A DNA stretch of 64,000 nt, taken from the NCBI GenBank assembly GCA_016801845.1, contig CM028916.1, forward strand, positions 11,653,514-11,717,513, in the 5' to 3' direction. This document shows positions 49,969 through 62,251 of the stretch, in pieces. Each line of letters begins with the position of its first letter. The first letter of the stretch is position 1. The stretch comes from Polydactylus sextarius. Lineage: Eukaryota; Chordata; Actinopteri; Polynemidae. The notes beneath the pieces are model-generated. The model did not search any database. It was not told the DNA's origin and worked only from the letters and a program-made list of their open reading frames with translations. The position numbers and the translations under genes were made by a program.

Positions 49969-52900
49969 CTATAGCAAGGCTTTCTCTGAGTAGGGGGCCT
50001 GTGTGCCGTCTGAGGAAGGTGCTATGCTCGGGCCTGAGGGGGTGCTGTAGCTTGGCGTCTGCGTCATGCCTGTTGGGGTGGTACCGGGGGCGGGGCCAGG
50101 GCCGGCAGCTGGGTTCTGGTAGGACTGAACGTCTGCTGGGGCCATGCTGCCTGGAGCTGCGGTGTAGACCGGTGGCTGGCCCATGTACATATGAATGTCA
50201 CTATGGAAAAGAGTGAAGCAACATTAATAACAACATTAAAGGAATAGTACCTGGCAGGTAGTATAACAGTAAATCTGATTAGTGAACGAACAACTGAACT
50301 AAGTTTCTGTTAGTGAAGCAAAACCTTTAAAAGAGTGATGAGAATTACACCACTGGTATATAAGCTATTATGCATTTCATACAGTTAAAACTGAAATTAT
50401 GAGAAATCAAGTGAGGGAAGAAATCTTATTAGCCTATTTCTAACTTGTAATTCTGAGTCAGAGAGATCAGGATTTTCTGAGATAGATCATGTTTCTTACT
50501 TAGTGAAAAGAACTGACGTAAACATCTCCTGGCTGTTACGTCAAAAGAAATTCAATACATTAATGCAGCCATCCAGCTAATATGATAGGAGATATACACT
50601 GATTGCTTTTGTCCATTTTCACTTACTAGTAACTGCTCCAGACGTTACTAATCTGGTATTTATATATTGCAACACTAAGGTACAGAAGAATAATCTGTGA
50701 ATCCTTTTCTTTCTAATCTATTGATATTTTATGAACATCTGTAATAAATTATTACATTAATATTATATAATATATATTATTATATATTATGTCGTCTTAG
50801 GACTATTTGAGAATTTGCAATACAAACACATTTATCAAAGGGTAAATACCTTTAAAACAAGCATTCTTCTATATTTAAAACTGGTTTGAACGTATTTGGA
50901 GACTCACCTGGGAGCAGGCTGACCAGGAATGGGAGTTGCTGCTTGAAGCTGCTCCATGGGAACAGTGTAACCCTGCACTGCAGTGCCACTCATGGCATAT
51001 GAACCTGATGTAGGCTGACCAGGGTAGCCCTGTAATCACAAACATGTACAGAGCCCATATTAAATGCTGTGAGATACATAATATGAGATTAAAAACAAAC
51101 CTTGTGGCTAGACTGAAAAAATTCAGGTCAGTAAAATGGTAATAATAACACGAGCTATGTAACCAAGCAACATTTAATACGATACTCAAGTTTTCTTTTT
51201 CTTTCACTTTTATCACAGTGCTACACTATCTTGGGGAAGTGCAGCACCCCCCAAAAATAGTTTGGTGAGCTCTGCTGAGGCTGAGCATTGAGTGAAAGTC
51301 TGAAAGCACATCAGAGAAACTAAAAGCAACATCTGTTTCTAAATATGACATTGTCAGCTGCGAGAGCAACACTTCAACTCATTTGACTCAAAAACACAGT
51401 TAGGAAAGATAATTTAAAGCTTCTGCTCATGAAAACATTGTTGTGTATCACAGACACAGATGGGTCAGATCTGTGACAGGTTGACTGTACCTGCTGTGCT
51501 GCATTGGCAGGTTGCTGCATATAGTACTGTTGGCTCTGCAACTTGGCGTACATGGCATAGACTGGATCTTCATTCATTAACTTGGCATACAACGACAGAG
51601 CCTCCATCACCTTCACATTCAGCTCTGAGAGCTCTGAGTGCTTCCTGATGATACAAACCCACACAAACACATAAAGATGGTTAGATCACCTCAACTACAT
51701 ATTTAATGAGGCTGTGTGTCTGAGATCTGTGTTCCTGGTTCTCTGTTGGCAAAAACAGAAAGTTCCTGCACAATGTACCTGTCTATATCCTCCAACTTCT
51801 GGTCAATTAGAGGTCCCATTTGATTGCAGGCACCTAGAAAACAGATCGAGTCATTAACATAACAAATAAATACCTTATTTTTTCCTATAAATTGTTGAAA
51901 AAGTTGATTTGTTTTTGACTTTTTTGCTTAAATTCAATGTACCTTCAAGCTGTAGTAGCTCAACACTGTCTGACTGGTTGTCTGTGGGATCTGCGCTCTG
52001 GATCATCTGCAGTAGCTGGTCCATTTTGTCCTAAAGGATTTAAGTATAGTTTTTTGGGATGACTTCACTTTTCAACATGATGTAATCAAGTTGAGAAAGA
52101 CAAAGATTCTGGAGAAATTTGTAGTCACTCACTCATTCTATGGGATTTAACTTTTGAAATATTTTTATACAGAACTCTTACTTCAGTGACATTTCAATAA
52201 ACAACATCCATAAGCCAATCAAGACTGCAGGGACACTTACCTCATCTATATATACAGGCTCTTGTTCAGGCTCTATGGTCTCCACCTGGACTTCCTCACT
52301 GAACTGAACTGTCTTCTTCTCCGTCTTCACTGTTGATTTTCAAATCACAGCTTCAATCAGAAAAGAAACTTGCCCAGAACATCAGTCAGCATATCAAAGG
52401 AAATGTGGGAAACCATAACATGAAACCAAACCAAACATAATGAAAACATAAAACAATAGAAACAGCAACTGTTTTCTTCCATTATTAAGTTTACTAAATT
52501 ATTTTACACTAAACAGAGGAACAGATCACAACAGTGAGCTGCATTTGGCAGCTGGAGCGTGTTGAGGGATAAAACAGAAGCAAAAGCCGTCCAGGTAACA
52601 AATTGTAAGAAAAATATCCTAAAGCACCAAGCATTTGGGTTTAATAACAAAATATGAAAAAGTCCACCAGAAGAGCTGAAGCCCAAGATTGTGCAAGTAT
52701 TGTACAAGATAATGACCGAACCCTTTCTGTTGGGTCCCTACAATTCATTCGACGTGTTGAGCTTCAAAAAAATCCTTCCAATAACAGTGACAGATTTTAC
52801 ATCTAAAACATGAACATTACAACCACATCTGACAGGAAACTTTATAGACGACAGATGTTTGGCTTTGCAAAGTGACGCCCCGGGTGTAAAGAGTTTGTGA

Positions 52901-53864
52901 CTCATGCAGTTTAACAAACGAATGAATGAAGTGAACAGATTAAAAAGGAGCACGCGTCACTTCATGACTTAGTCAGCATTTATGGAGGAAAACAAATATT
53001 CCACATCAAAATGACAAATAGTTTGTTGTATTAAAATCAGAAAATTCTCTCTAATAAGAGAAAATATGTCCAGAATGTGATTATGACTATGGGTACAGCT
53101 ACTGTTTACAGAATGTAAGAACCTCTATATCACTTTCTGTTCACGTCACAAATAACTTTGTGATTGCATTACATTCTTTGCATCGCTTCTGCGTGTACAT
53201 GATGAAGTATTACCCAGTCTGGGATCAATAAAGCAATACTGCTAATGGACTAAATGGGATATCAAAGAACTACAGATGGTGTAAATGGATAAGGATATCT
53301 CTTGTGTATGTGTGCACGGGTACTCACTCATCTCAGGCTCTGCAGTGAGATCAGCAGTGACAAAGTTAGAGGGGAACAGCCCCACTCCCTGGTATGTTTC
53401 CCCTTTCCACCAGTTGGGGTCGCTGAAAAACAAACAAAAATAAATAAAAACAAATAAACAAACAGGCAAAAAACACAACAGTTCTGACCAACTGTAGTTT
53501 CAGTTTCAGATCTCATATTGCGAGATTCAACAGATTAGATCATTAATTATTATCGAAGCAGATCGTATTACCACTGACTTTGCTGAGTTTCAAAAATTCT
53601 ATAAAGATGTTTTCATTAATGCCTGAGAAATCATTTTTATATAGTTGGTCAAACTGCAACAGAGACCAAAAGCTGTTCATCAAATTGGCTGATGAGATAA
53701 TGTGATGCTCAAGAGGCATTTTACATTTGAGCTGATAGAATCAGAGTTTACTTGATGGCTTCTTACATCCATTAAAAATGAAGGGCGGCTCAACTCAGAA
53801 AACCATCTAGTTGTCCTTAATCCTTTCAGTTATTTGATAAACCTTTGTTGCAGTTTTCACCCTT

Positions 53865-53903
<39 letters not shown>

Positions 53904-56900
53904 ATAAAACTTCACCTATCATCCAAGATAGTGATGATTTCTCCGGACTTGAAGGTGAGCTCATTGTCCTCGGCAGCCTCAAAGTCGTAGATAGCTCGGA
54001 CTTTTCTGCCGTCCGACTTGTGTGAGGAGAGCAGGTTGGAGGTGCTCGGGTAAAGACTCGACAGCGAGGTCTGCGGCTGCTGACGTTGCTCCTTCAGTGA
54101 CAGCTCAATTGCTGCAAACAAAAGAGATGCGTGCGATTGTATCTTTGCCCTTCAAAACTCAAACTGCAAACATCTGCAGTTCATTAACGCAGCACGAATG
54201 GTGATTTATGCAAAGACAATGCCCCATTTAAATATGTTTTTCCACTAACGCTTGAGGATTGCAAATCAGACTAATTGCCTTGATAATCAGCTTTAAGTTT
54301 GTTTTTTTTTTACCTTTGGCCAAGTCCTCCTCTTCTTTTTTGTTTGTTGAGGTGGATGGATCCTTTGCCACTAAAGCAGGGCTTGCTTTTGCTTGTTCTG
54401 CAGCCTGTGAAACAATTATAATAACATTTGCCGTTAGACCAGATAACTGTGGTATTTTGCTTTTAGTAGACAGCAGCTGTATTACATGCACCTTAAACGC
54501 CAGTCCACTAGGCTGCTACAAATGCAGCAATTTAAAAGCTTACAGATCAATCAAAACAAACAAAAACAAAACAGACTTCTTCTCCAGCCCACTACCTGGG
54601 ATCCCACTGCAGGGAAAGTGACGCCCTGCTCACGTAGATTCTTGATCATCGCTGAGATCAGACTGAGTTGTGGGTCGTTGCGGAAATCCTCTGCCCATTC
54701 CACCATGAGAGCTTTCAGCTTCTCACACACTTTGGGGTGGCCCTGGAGACAAATATTAAAAAAATAAAAATAAATAAATAAAAATAGCATGTTATGAGAA
54801 CAAGGACGGTGCATGACCCCATTCCAAGTAATCACAAATAATAAATGGAGGTCATCTAGATAACGAGGCAGAGGGTGAAAACGACCACATACCTTGTTTA
54901 AGACATTACTGACTTCACTGGCAAACTCTCTGGAGCACACCTCCAGATGGAATATCTTCCCACAGTTTGACACGCAAGCACCAAGGAGCTGCAAAAACAA
55001 AGGGAGCGAACGAATCCAAAGCAACAAGCAAATCAAGATTTGTTTTTTTTTTTTCCAAGAGTTGATTGAGTTAAATGACAAGAAGACAGGACGACGCCTC
55101 CCTCAACTAAATAATAACACTTATACCAAACATGACAGTTTGTTTCCATTCTGCTTACAGTCAGTGCCTGCATGGCCACATGAGGATCCTTGTGGTTCAC
55201 TCTTCTCATTATAGAGCGGAGACATTCTTTAGGCCTGTAACAGAAATCAAAGGTTTGTGGAAATCAACTGCTTGGCCACAGGACAATGTCTCTATAGATG
55301 TTTTTTGCTTTGAGAATTAATATAACAATCTCTAATTTCTCTGCACTCAGTGTCCATGTATTCAACAAACACAAAAACCTTCAAGAAAAGCTGATAAATG
55401 TGTTTGTGAACAGTTTCATTTGAAGACCGTTAACCAACCCTGTGCGTGACTGTCCTATCTTATCACATATGTCCAGGATGAGGCCCCAGTCCTCAGCTGT
55501 GTTCATCTCACTGGTTGCTTTCTCTGTGGGAAAGAAACACAACAATGACAGAAAAGACAGAATTTAGAAACAGAGACAAAGACAAGAGGAGATGATCCTC
55601 CTGATATCAGAGGAGGTAAAGTTTCTTGAAAAGAAAACCGTGGTTGACCTTGATATTCCTTTTTATGTCAATTGTGTTTGAACACAAAAACTTAAGTCTT
55701 GCCTATAAAATATCTGCAGAAGCAACAGTTCAACATTATGCTCCTTTACAAATGAGAATAAACAGCAGAAGACGCCTGGATGGCCGAGTGGCTAAGGCGC
55801 ACCACGTTGGTGTATAGTTGCCATGCAGTTGTTCGCGGGTTCGAGTCCCAAACAAGTCGACCTTTCCCGCGTGTCCTTTCCTTACTCTCCTCCCTGTTAG
55901 CTGTCTCTCTACACTTTCACTGATTAAAGGCAAAAAAATACTTTAAAACAAAAAGAATAAACAGCAGAGAGATAAAGGATGACAAAATAACAGACGTCCC
56001 TTACAATGACAGTTCCCTAATTATTACCCTTTGAATGAAGCTCACAACGTTTGTCTTGTGCTAAGACTCTAAGAAGTAAGTTCATCTGAGACTGTCGCTT
56101 GTTGCATAATAAACACGTGTCTTTCATTTCTCTTTACTGTTGCAGTTTTACTGTCATTTATAGTGGAAGAAACACTCAGGTCCTTTACTTAAATAAAAGG
56201 AACCAATACAACAGTTTGAAAATACTTCATTACATAAAATCCTACTGACTTGAGTAAGTTCAGCCTTCGTCTTATGTCTCAACGACATCGTGAGACGTCT
56301 CCTATTGCCAAATTATGCAATTTTACAGCAGTTCTTGCAGTAAGTGCACTGTGCTCCTACATATTTGACTTGTGTTTACTCATTTGCCTGAGACGGTACG
56401 TCATGTTGCCATAAATATTTACCAATAAAATAAATGAGAGCCGAGACACGCTCAAAGTAAATTCAAAAAAGTACATAACCCATATGTTAAAGTGCTTTTA
56501 TAACCAGGAATTAAAGTAATTGCCATGGGCAAAGGCAAAAGTTTAATGTGTTAAACTGAAAAACTACACTGGCAAAGAGAAATCTTGAGAAATCCTTAGG
56601 ATGATATGTTTCTGCAGCTGTAGCTACTCATCCATGATTTTGTGGTGTATCGGGCATTTTTTTCCTGATCAAATAAATACATTTTCATGGCATTTCATTT
56701 TCCAAATTAAACAAAAACAGACACTTCTGACAGTGTTTCTATTTGTCAATAGATTCTCTATATTTGTATGGATGTCACTATGTCATGATAGATAGAGACA
56801 TTGCAGCACCAGATTGCAGATCCATAAAAAGGGTTTTATTAATAAGCCCTTGCCATAACTGCAAGTAGATAATGACAGTCAACATCTTATTCATCCCAAA

Positions 56901-57787
56901 ATAAAGGTAAACAGTCTGAAAATGACCCAACAACCCATACATACCCATTATAAGCTTAGCCAAATTAGCATTTACCGCTGGCTTTGAGGGTTTAGCCTGT
57001 ATGGGTCTGTGCTGTAATGTGTTTATGTACTTTGCCCTCATTTGTGTCACTGCACATGCTAACGAAGTGGTTAACCACTACACTGAGAACAAAGAGAAGA
57101 AGAGGAAGAAGAAAAAAAACACTATAGCTTAATGCATTCACACACGACCCCGCATTTCCTTTCATTCCCACTAGCTGAGATGTCAGCATCATCGTGTGGG
57201 TTAGCCAACATACAGTAAGGTACTGATGAGGCAGATGGCTAGCTAGAGCTAGCTAGATAGCTTCAACCAGCTAATGACAACATCTATGTCACAGGTCTAA
57301 TAACAATTAACCTGAACACATTAAACATAAAATGGACTGAGAAATGAAACTGGTCATAATAATCATAAGAAATAAATACAAATAACGTTAAGGTTTAAGT
57401 CTTAATATGACGATCTTTGTAAACGTTTTTAAGGATTATAAATGCTAGCTGCTCCTAACTGCAGCTCAACATAAGAGGGAAGCTAGTTAGCAAGCTAGGG
57501 AGCTGTCTGGGTAAATGAATCACAGCCAACACACAAGAAATTAACAATTAAGTACCCCTATTCTGTCATACATATATATAAAAATACCAAGACAAACACA
57601 CAAAGACAAACACAAAGCATGAGCAAAGCTGGTCGTGGTGCTAACAGAGAGGCTGTACACAGCTGTGAAACCCAAACAAAGATGTTTAATACACAGCTAC
57701 TTCAGCTAGCATGCTACAAAATAGCCCTCAGTTCTTTAATTACTCACCAACATCTTGGTCAAATGGGTTGGTCGTAAAGAGAGGCAT
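49969..57787 (-). CDS. stam: STAM (STAM1), signal-transducing adaptor / ESCRT-0 subunit (14 coding exons, 521 aa)
   Basis: STAM pairs with HRS (HGS) on early endosomes and sorts ubiquitinated receptors to lysosomes; its SH3 domain recruits deubiquitinases. Coding exons: 57787-57748, 55523-55439, 55234-55159, 54988-54893, 54742-54596, 54404-54314, 54111-53916, 53422-53328, 52329-52241, 52030-51943, 51833-51779, 51644-51491, 51029-50908, 50200-49969. Phase is kept throughout. Domains: VHS 1-148 (MPLFTTNPFDQDVEKATSEM start), UIM about 172-190 (EEEDLAKAIELSLKEQ), SH3 about 214-272 (RAIYDFEAAEDNELTF, DPNWWKGE), helical HRS-binding region about 300-400, Gly/Pro/Thr-rich tail ending YSEKALL (human STAM ends YSQKALL). 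That ending and the VHS identity favour STAM over STAM2. Human STAM is 540 residues. The exon 2 donor is GG|gttggt, which is weak. Confidence 0.96.
50201..50907 (-). other. STAM last intron
   Basis: AT-rich intron with nothing recognisable. Confidence 0.7.
52330..53327 (-). other. STAM intron 8
   Basis: About 1 kb of AT-rich intron without recognisable features. Confidence 0.7.
53867..53902. repeat. (TG)n repeat beside the STAM exon 7 donor
   Basis: Eighteen TG units on the plus strand, read as (CA)n in the STAM transcript, starting about 12 nt after the GT of the exon 7 donor (53915-53914). Exon 7 encodes the end of the UIM and the first part of the SH3 domain. CA repeats bind hnRNP L and can modulate nearby donors. 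Confidence 0.95.
55524..57747 (-). other. STAM intron 1
   Basis: A 2.2-kb intron. It holds one SINE (separate entry) and otherwise AT-rich sequence; no other exon was found. Confidence 0.8.
55770..55953 (+). mobile_element. tRNA-derived SINE with perfect target duplication
   Basis: The head has pol III A box tggccgagtgg (55781-55791) and B box ggttcgagtcc (55838-55848), spaced as in a Leu/Ser-type tRNA. A non-tRNA tail follows (ctccctgttagctgtctctc...gattaaaggc) and ends in A-rich sequence. A perfect 15-bp target-site duplication, agaataaacagcaga, flanks it at 55755-55769 and 55954-55968. The intact duplication points to a recent insertion. It lies antisense in STAM intron 1. Confidence 0.9.
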
Positions 57788-58060
57788 TGCTGGTGTGTCG
57801 ACAACAACAAATTTCGCCTTCTCCTGTTATTTTTTGTTCCCTCTCTGGTTTATTTCATACAATAAAAACGCATAGTAACGACAACTTCATGAATGTCAAG
57901 CGGGGCTAGCTGCCTCTGATCTACACAGTCACTCCTCCTCCGCCTCACGGACACGAGCCAAGTCTGTGTGTCTGTCCTCGAGACTCACAACCTCCTGTCA
58001 CCAACGATACTTCACTCTCACACCTGTTAATTAAACCAACACTGCAGATTAAATCCACCA
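57788..58060 (-). promoter_or_regulatory. STAM 5' UTR / promoter region
   Basis: Immediately upstream of the STAM ATG (57787-57785). Composition rises in GC around 57900-58010 (ctcctcctccgcctcacgg), as expected of a TATA-less housekeeping promoter. The transcription start was not determined. Confidence 0.45.
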
Positions 58061-58164
58061 TAAGCAACCGATTATCCTGACCGTGGAAAAAAAGAAACAT
58101 GTCATCGTCAGGTGATTGTGGTCACGTGACGTTATCTCATCGCTTCCAACACAAAACAGTTTCA

Positions 58165-58809
58165 GAAAGATCTCAGGTTGTCTTCATCCCTCACCAAGAC
58201 CACACCAAACCGGATCCAGTTCGAAAACTGCACTGGGACTTGTTGGATCTGGACTAGATTATCCCAGAGAAGAAGAAACTGCGTTTTTAAACAAAGTTTC
58301 AGATTTGGAAATTCTTTATTCTGTTCATAAAATGTGCATGAAATGAAAATTTCACTGCTTTTGTCACATGTAGACCACATTAGACCAGGCCCACATCAGA
58401 AATCACTACACTTAGACTTGTCAGATCTGGACTAGATTATGTAGACAGTATTTTAAACGCATTTTCAGATTTGCAAAGCATTTGTGCTGTTTGTGAAAAT
58501 TGCATTAAATGGAAATTTTACTACTTTTGTTACATGTAAACCACATCAGACCAGGTCCTGATCAAAAATAATTACACTTAGAATTAGCAAATGTGGATTA
58601 GATTATTATACTAAATTTTAAGACTCTTTAAAAGCACTTTTTCAGATTTCATGCTGTGAAAATTGCACAAGAGGGAAATTTCACTGCTTGTTACATGTAG
58701 ACCACATCAAACCATACACAGATACAAAAGAAACACAGGACTTAGACTTGTCATGTCTGGACTAGATTATCCCAGAGAAGCTAAACAACATTTTAAACAC
58801 TTTTTCCAG

Positions 58810-58840
<31 letters not shown>

Positions 58841-59115
58841 TCATTCTTTTTGTGAAAATTGAACAAAATGGAAGTTTCCCTGCTTTTGTCACATCTTGAC
58901 CACATCCTGATCTAAAAACAATGCCACTTCAAATGTGGATTTGATTAATATATAGAAACTACAGACTATAAAACATTTGTTCTGTTTGTGAAAATTGCAC
59001 AAGTGGGACATTTAACTTTTGTTAAAAAGTTAAATGTCAGACGTGTCAGACGTGGACTATGCCAGAGAAGCTGATGACACTTTAAAATACATTTCCAGAT
59101 GAAATCTTTATTCTG
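58165..59115. repeat. Degenerate tandem array, period about 165-180 bp, six units
   Basis: The landmark acttgtcagatctggactag (or a diverged form) recurs near 58238, 58416, 58581, 58745, 58927 and 59041. Each unit also has a tttgtgaaaattgcac-like word, a tcacatgtagaccacatcag-like word and a cattttcagatttg-like word in the same order. Units differ by substitutions and indels; a poly(A) tract of about 25 sits in one (about 58816-58840). No ORF spans units. Confidence 0.85.
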
Positions 59116-61606
59116 TCTACACATATAAAAGTACACAGTGAAAGTAAATTACCTAAAACCTTTAAAGGTATTAAAAGTGAAAGCCTGAATTGGCTCTTAA
59201 GGCTGATACATTATTTGAACTTTGTCAGATGCGCACACAAGTGTCACAATACATTTTTACTATATGACAGCTATATATATATATATATATATTCTGAGAG
59301 GTATTAATATATTATTTTAGTATTACACGGAGACGGAAGGAGATCGCTTTTGTTGTAGGACTATTGTATTACCCTGCTATAGCTGTAACCTAGTGTACCT
59401 AATAAACTTTTCAAGTGTGCCGTTGAGTGTATATTCACATCAGACTCTAATAATAATCTGTAGTAAGCAGTTGCAGTGCAGAAAGATAAATCACCCACTT
59501 CCACATCCACTGCTCAGTCTAAGCAGGTGCACTGTGACAGACTGAGGAACAAAAGACTTATTTAATCAGCTCAGTTCAGCCTTTGAGACTCTAAATCATA
59601 TTGTTAAAATGTGTCAGTAGCACTTTATAGCTGCATAGGTTGCTGGGGGTGGATAGATGGACCATGGGTCATGATGATTATTGATCAAAAACAAAGTTCC
59701 TGTTCTCTGAACACAAATTTGAGTACCTCAAAATTGTCTTAAAGTGCAGGACTTAAATATGCATAAAAGTCAAGTTACTTTTCAACACCATATTCAACCA
59801 TGTTTGGCTCTCTGTTTCCAAGGAGATTTTGTCTGTGTGATAAAGCCATTATGTCATAGTGTGATATATGAAATTAAAATTAAAAATTTGATTACTAAAA
59901 TATTTGTTTTAAAAAGTTGTAGATGATATTTACACAGCACATTATACAGTGAAGTAGCAAGCTTCCTTTCCCCCCATTCCCTTAGTTTTTATTGCTTAAA
60001 AAGATCTTTTTGCAGCGCATCATCTTTTTTCATTATTTTTATTTCACAGGAAAAACAATCAGTCCACACAGTTTCTTTCCCATTTTATTGTGATAAGTGT
60101 CATGGCCTGATCCATAGGAACTTGGTAATTGAATTAAGGCATTATATAAATTTGCAAAAGGTCAATCATATAACAATAATAACTGATTATGCAAATAATA
60201 AACATAAACATATTTCACATACTGTATTTGGCATAATGAAGAGGATCATCATATAATGGCTACATTACAAAACATTTACATATTGTTAATGTATGCCTCA
60301 AACTGTATAAAACTCATACTGGCGGTCTAAAGTCTAAGAAACACTATCCTTCATAAAACAGCAGCAGTGCTCACACTGAGCAACTATTTAAAAAAAAAAA
60401 GATATTTTAGTATACAAAAGGAGAAATTGTTTTATTTTGGTTTATTATCTGAGTTTACAGTCATTTACTGATGGTGAATAGGTACTCACCATTTTCCCAG
60501 AAGCTTATTTCTAAGCACTGTTTTGAATCTGAAGTATGTGACAGTATAAAAATAGTTGTCCTCTATTATCAACATAATTCTCTGATATAGATTGTTGTTT
60601 TTGTGAGTTTAAAGAGAAGGCATTCAGGAAATATAACGATATTAAGTTCGATCTCACCCAACAATGTATCTCATGTGAAATATTATTTACAGATACATTT
60701 GTACAACAGTGGCTCCAAATAATGACTTAGTAGAGCTCAAATAAATGATTACATTCTCACGTTTCCTTTAGTACAAATACTAAATCAATACCATAGTGCG
60801 CTGGTTCTGTGCTTGTTGTGTCTTTTGCACCATAATGTGTGGAAAAGTGCCTTTAGGACAAAGGTCAGTCCAAGTCTCAGTGATGCTTAAGTGGGCTGAT
60901 TTCATCATAGGTCTCTATTCACGTAGAGCTCCTCCTCATGTCCTTCATCATCCTCACATCTTCAGCCTCAACTTAAGCCTCTTCACTGTTCTCCTACAGA
61001 CAGCTCACACCATCTTAGATGGATGCTATAAAACTGGAACATTTACTGTGAAGAGATCAGCAAAAAATAGATCAGTATATTAGAATAGATTATGCCATTA
61101 CAAGCTGATATATTTACAGACATAAGAACAGAAATTACATCAACTACTGCAAATATGGTAATCTGCAAACTGTAAAATTAGTCAAACTGTTTTTTTACAA
61201 GCACAGAATCTTATCTCAGAATCAACCCTTTGATGTTTGACATCTCATGTTTGAATAAAAAAAAAAAAAAAAAACGTGTACAAATGTTACATCTTAAACA
61301 TCAGATCTGTATTTCAAACAAATCCAGTGAAACAAGCAAAAACCAACAGTGAATTAATCACATGTTCTCATAGTCACTAATAATAACAATAACCACTTAT
61401 TACACTCACAAGAGTGCATTCACCTGCAGTAGAAAATAGTCCCCGGCCCTATGCAGTATATACTCCAATGTGGGTAACATTTGCTAAAAACTACAGAGCC
61501 CAGCTATTTTAGTAAATTACACAGTTGTGATCCATATGTAAAAATGAATGAACTTCAGGCTAAGTGCTACACACAAATGTCAAAAGGTTCTGATATGTTA
61601 AAGGTA
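59116..61606. other. Intergenic region and COLEC12 3' UTR
   Basis: About 60.07-61.6 kb is the likely COLEC12 3' UTR. The rest is AT-rich with a short (TA)n at about 59272-59291 and a poly(A) tract at about 61258-61275. No other gene found. Confidence 0.55.
60084..60089 (-). terminator. Candidate poly(A) signal for COLEC12
   Basis: AATAAA on the minus strand about 1.5 kb after the COLEC12 stop codon, followed in the transcript sense by a GT-rich stretch (tgtgtggactgattg). Other AATAAA hexamers occur near 60432 and 60442, so the exact site is uncertain. Confidence 0.4.
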
Positions 61607-62251
61607 CTAACAGTTAGAGGCACGTTCACAGATGAAACCGATGCGGTCAGTGCAGTAGAAATCATTCCAGTTAGCAGAATGGATCAGACCGGCACAGTCT
61701 TCTCCTTCCTCATGGCCGTGGGTCCAGTTATCAGGTTGACCTGGCTTCCACTTCCTGATACCGAACATGAACAATCTGTGTTTAGAGGCTTTTTGTTTTC
61801 AGCAAAGTTATGCTTGTAATCAAGTCAGAATTGCTCTAAACCAATTTAACTCACGTGAACACAGGTAGGGTGCCATCCACCCACTTCCAGACATTTTCCT
61901 TCTCCCTGTCAGTAAGGCCCAGCCAGAAATAGCCTTTGCCTGCGATTGCATTTTTGATAAATTGCTGTGGAGAGAAAAACAACAGACATTTTTACAGGAC
62001 AATTAGTTAAGAGAAAAGAAGTTTGCATGTTTTTTTTAAGTTATTTTAAATAATATGTTTAATATAATGATAATGTTTAAGATAATGATTAAGTCTAATG
62101 TCATTTACCTGTTCCTCATTGTCATTGATAATGAGCATATGAGATCCATCCTTAGTACAATACTGGTAGGATTCATTAAAGTTGAGTCTCTGAGAACCAG
62201 ATGAGAAGTAATAACAGCTGTTTCCAAACCGTCTGAACTCAGGTGGGCAAC
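61607..62251 (-). CDS. colec12: COLEC12 C-type lectin domain, three exons
   Basis: Three exons encode a full long-form lectin domain. It opens with CPPEFRRFGNSCYYF, then has NDNEEQQFIKNAI, the core WLGLTDREKENVWKWVDGT, the sugar/Ca2+ motif KPGQPDNW, GEDCAGL, and closes with WNDFYCTDRIGFICE. The QPD triplet together with WND predicts galactose-type Ca2+-dependent binding, the same class as human COLEC12. The protein ends ERASNC at TAG 61609-61607. The extra terminal cysteine is not in the human tail as I recall it. Confidence 0.93.

Noticed and set aside
55774..55860. Functional tRNA gene
   Set aside because: The A and B boxes are present, but the acceptor stem does not close, a long unrelated tail follows, and a target duplication flanks the whole unit, so it is a SINE.
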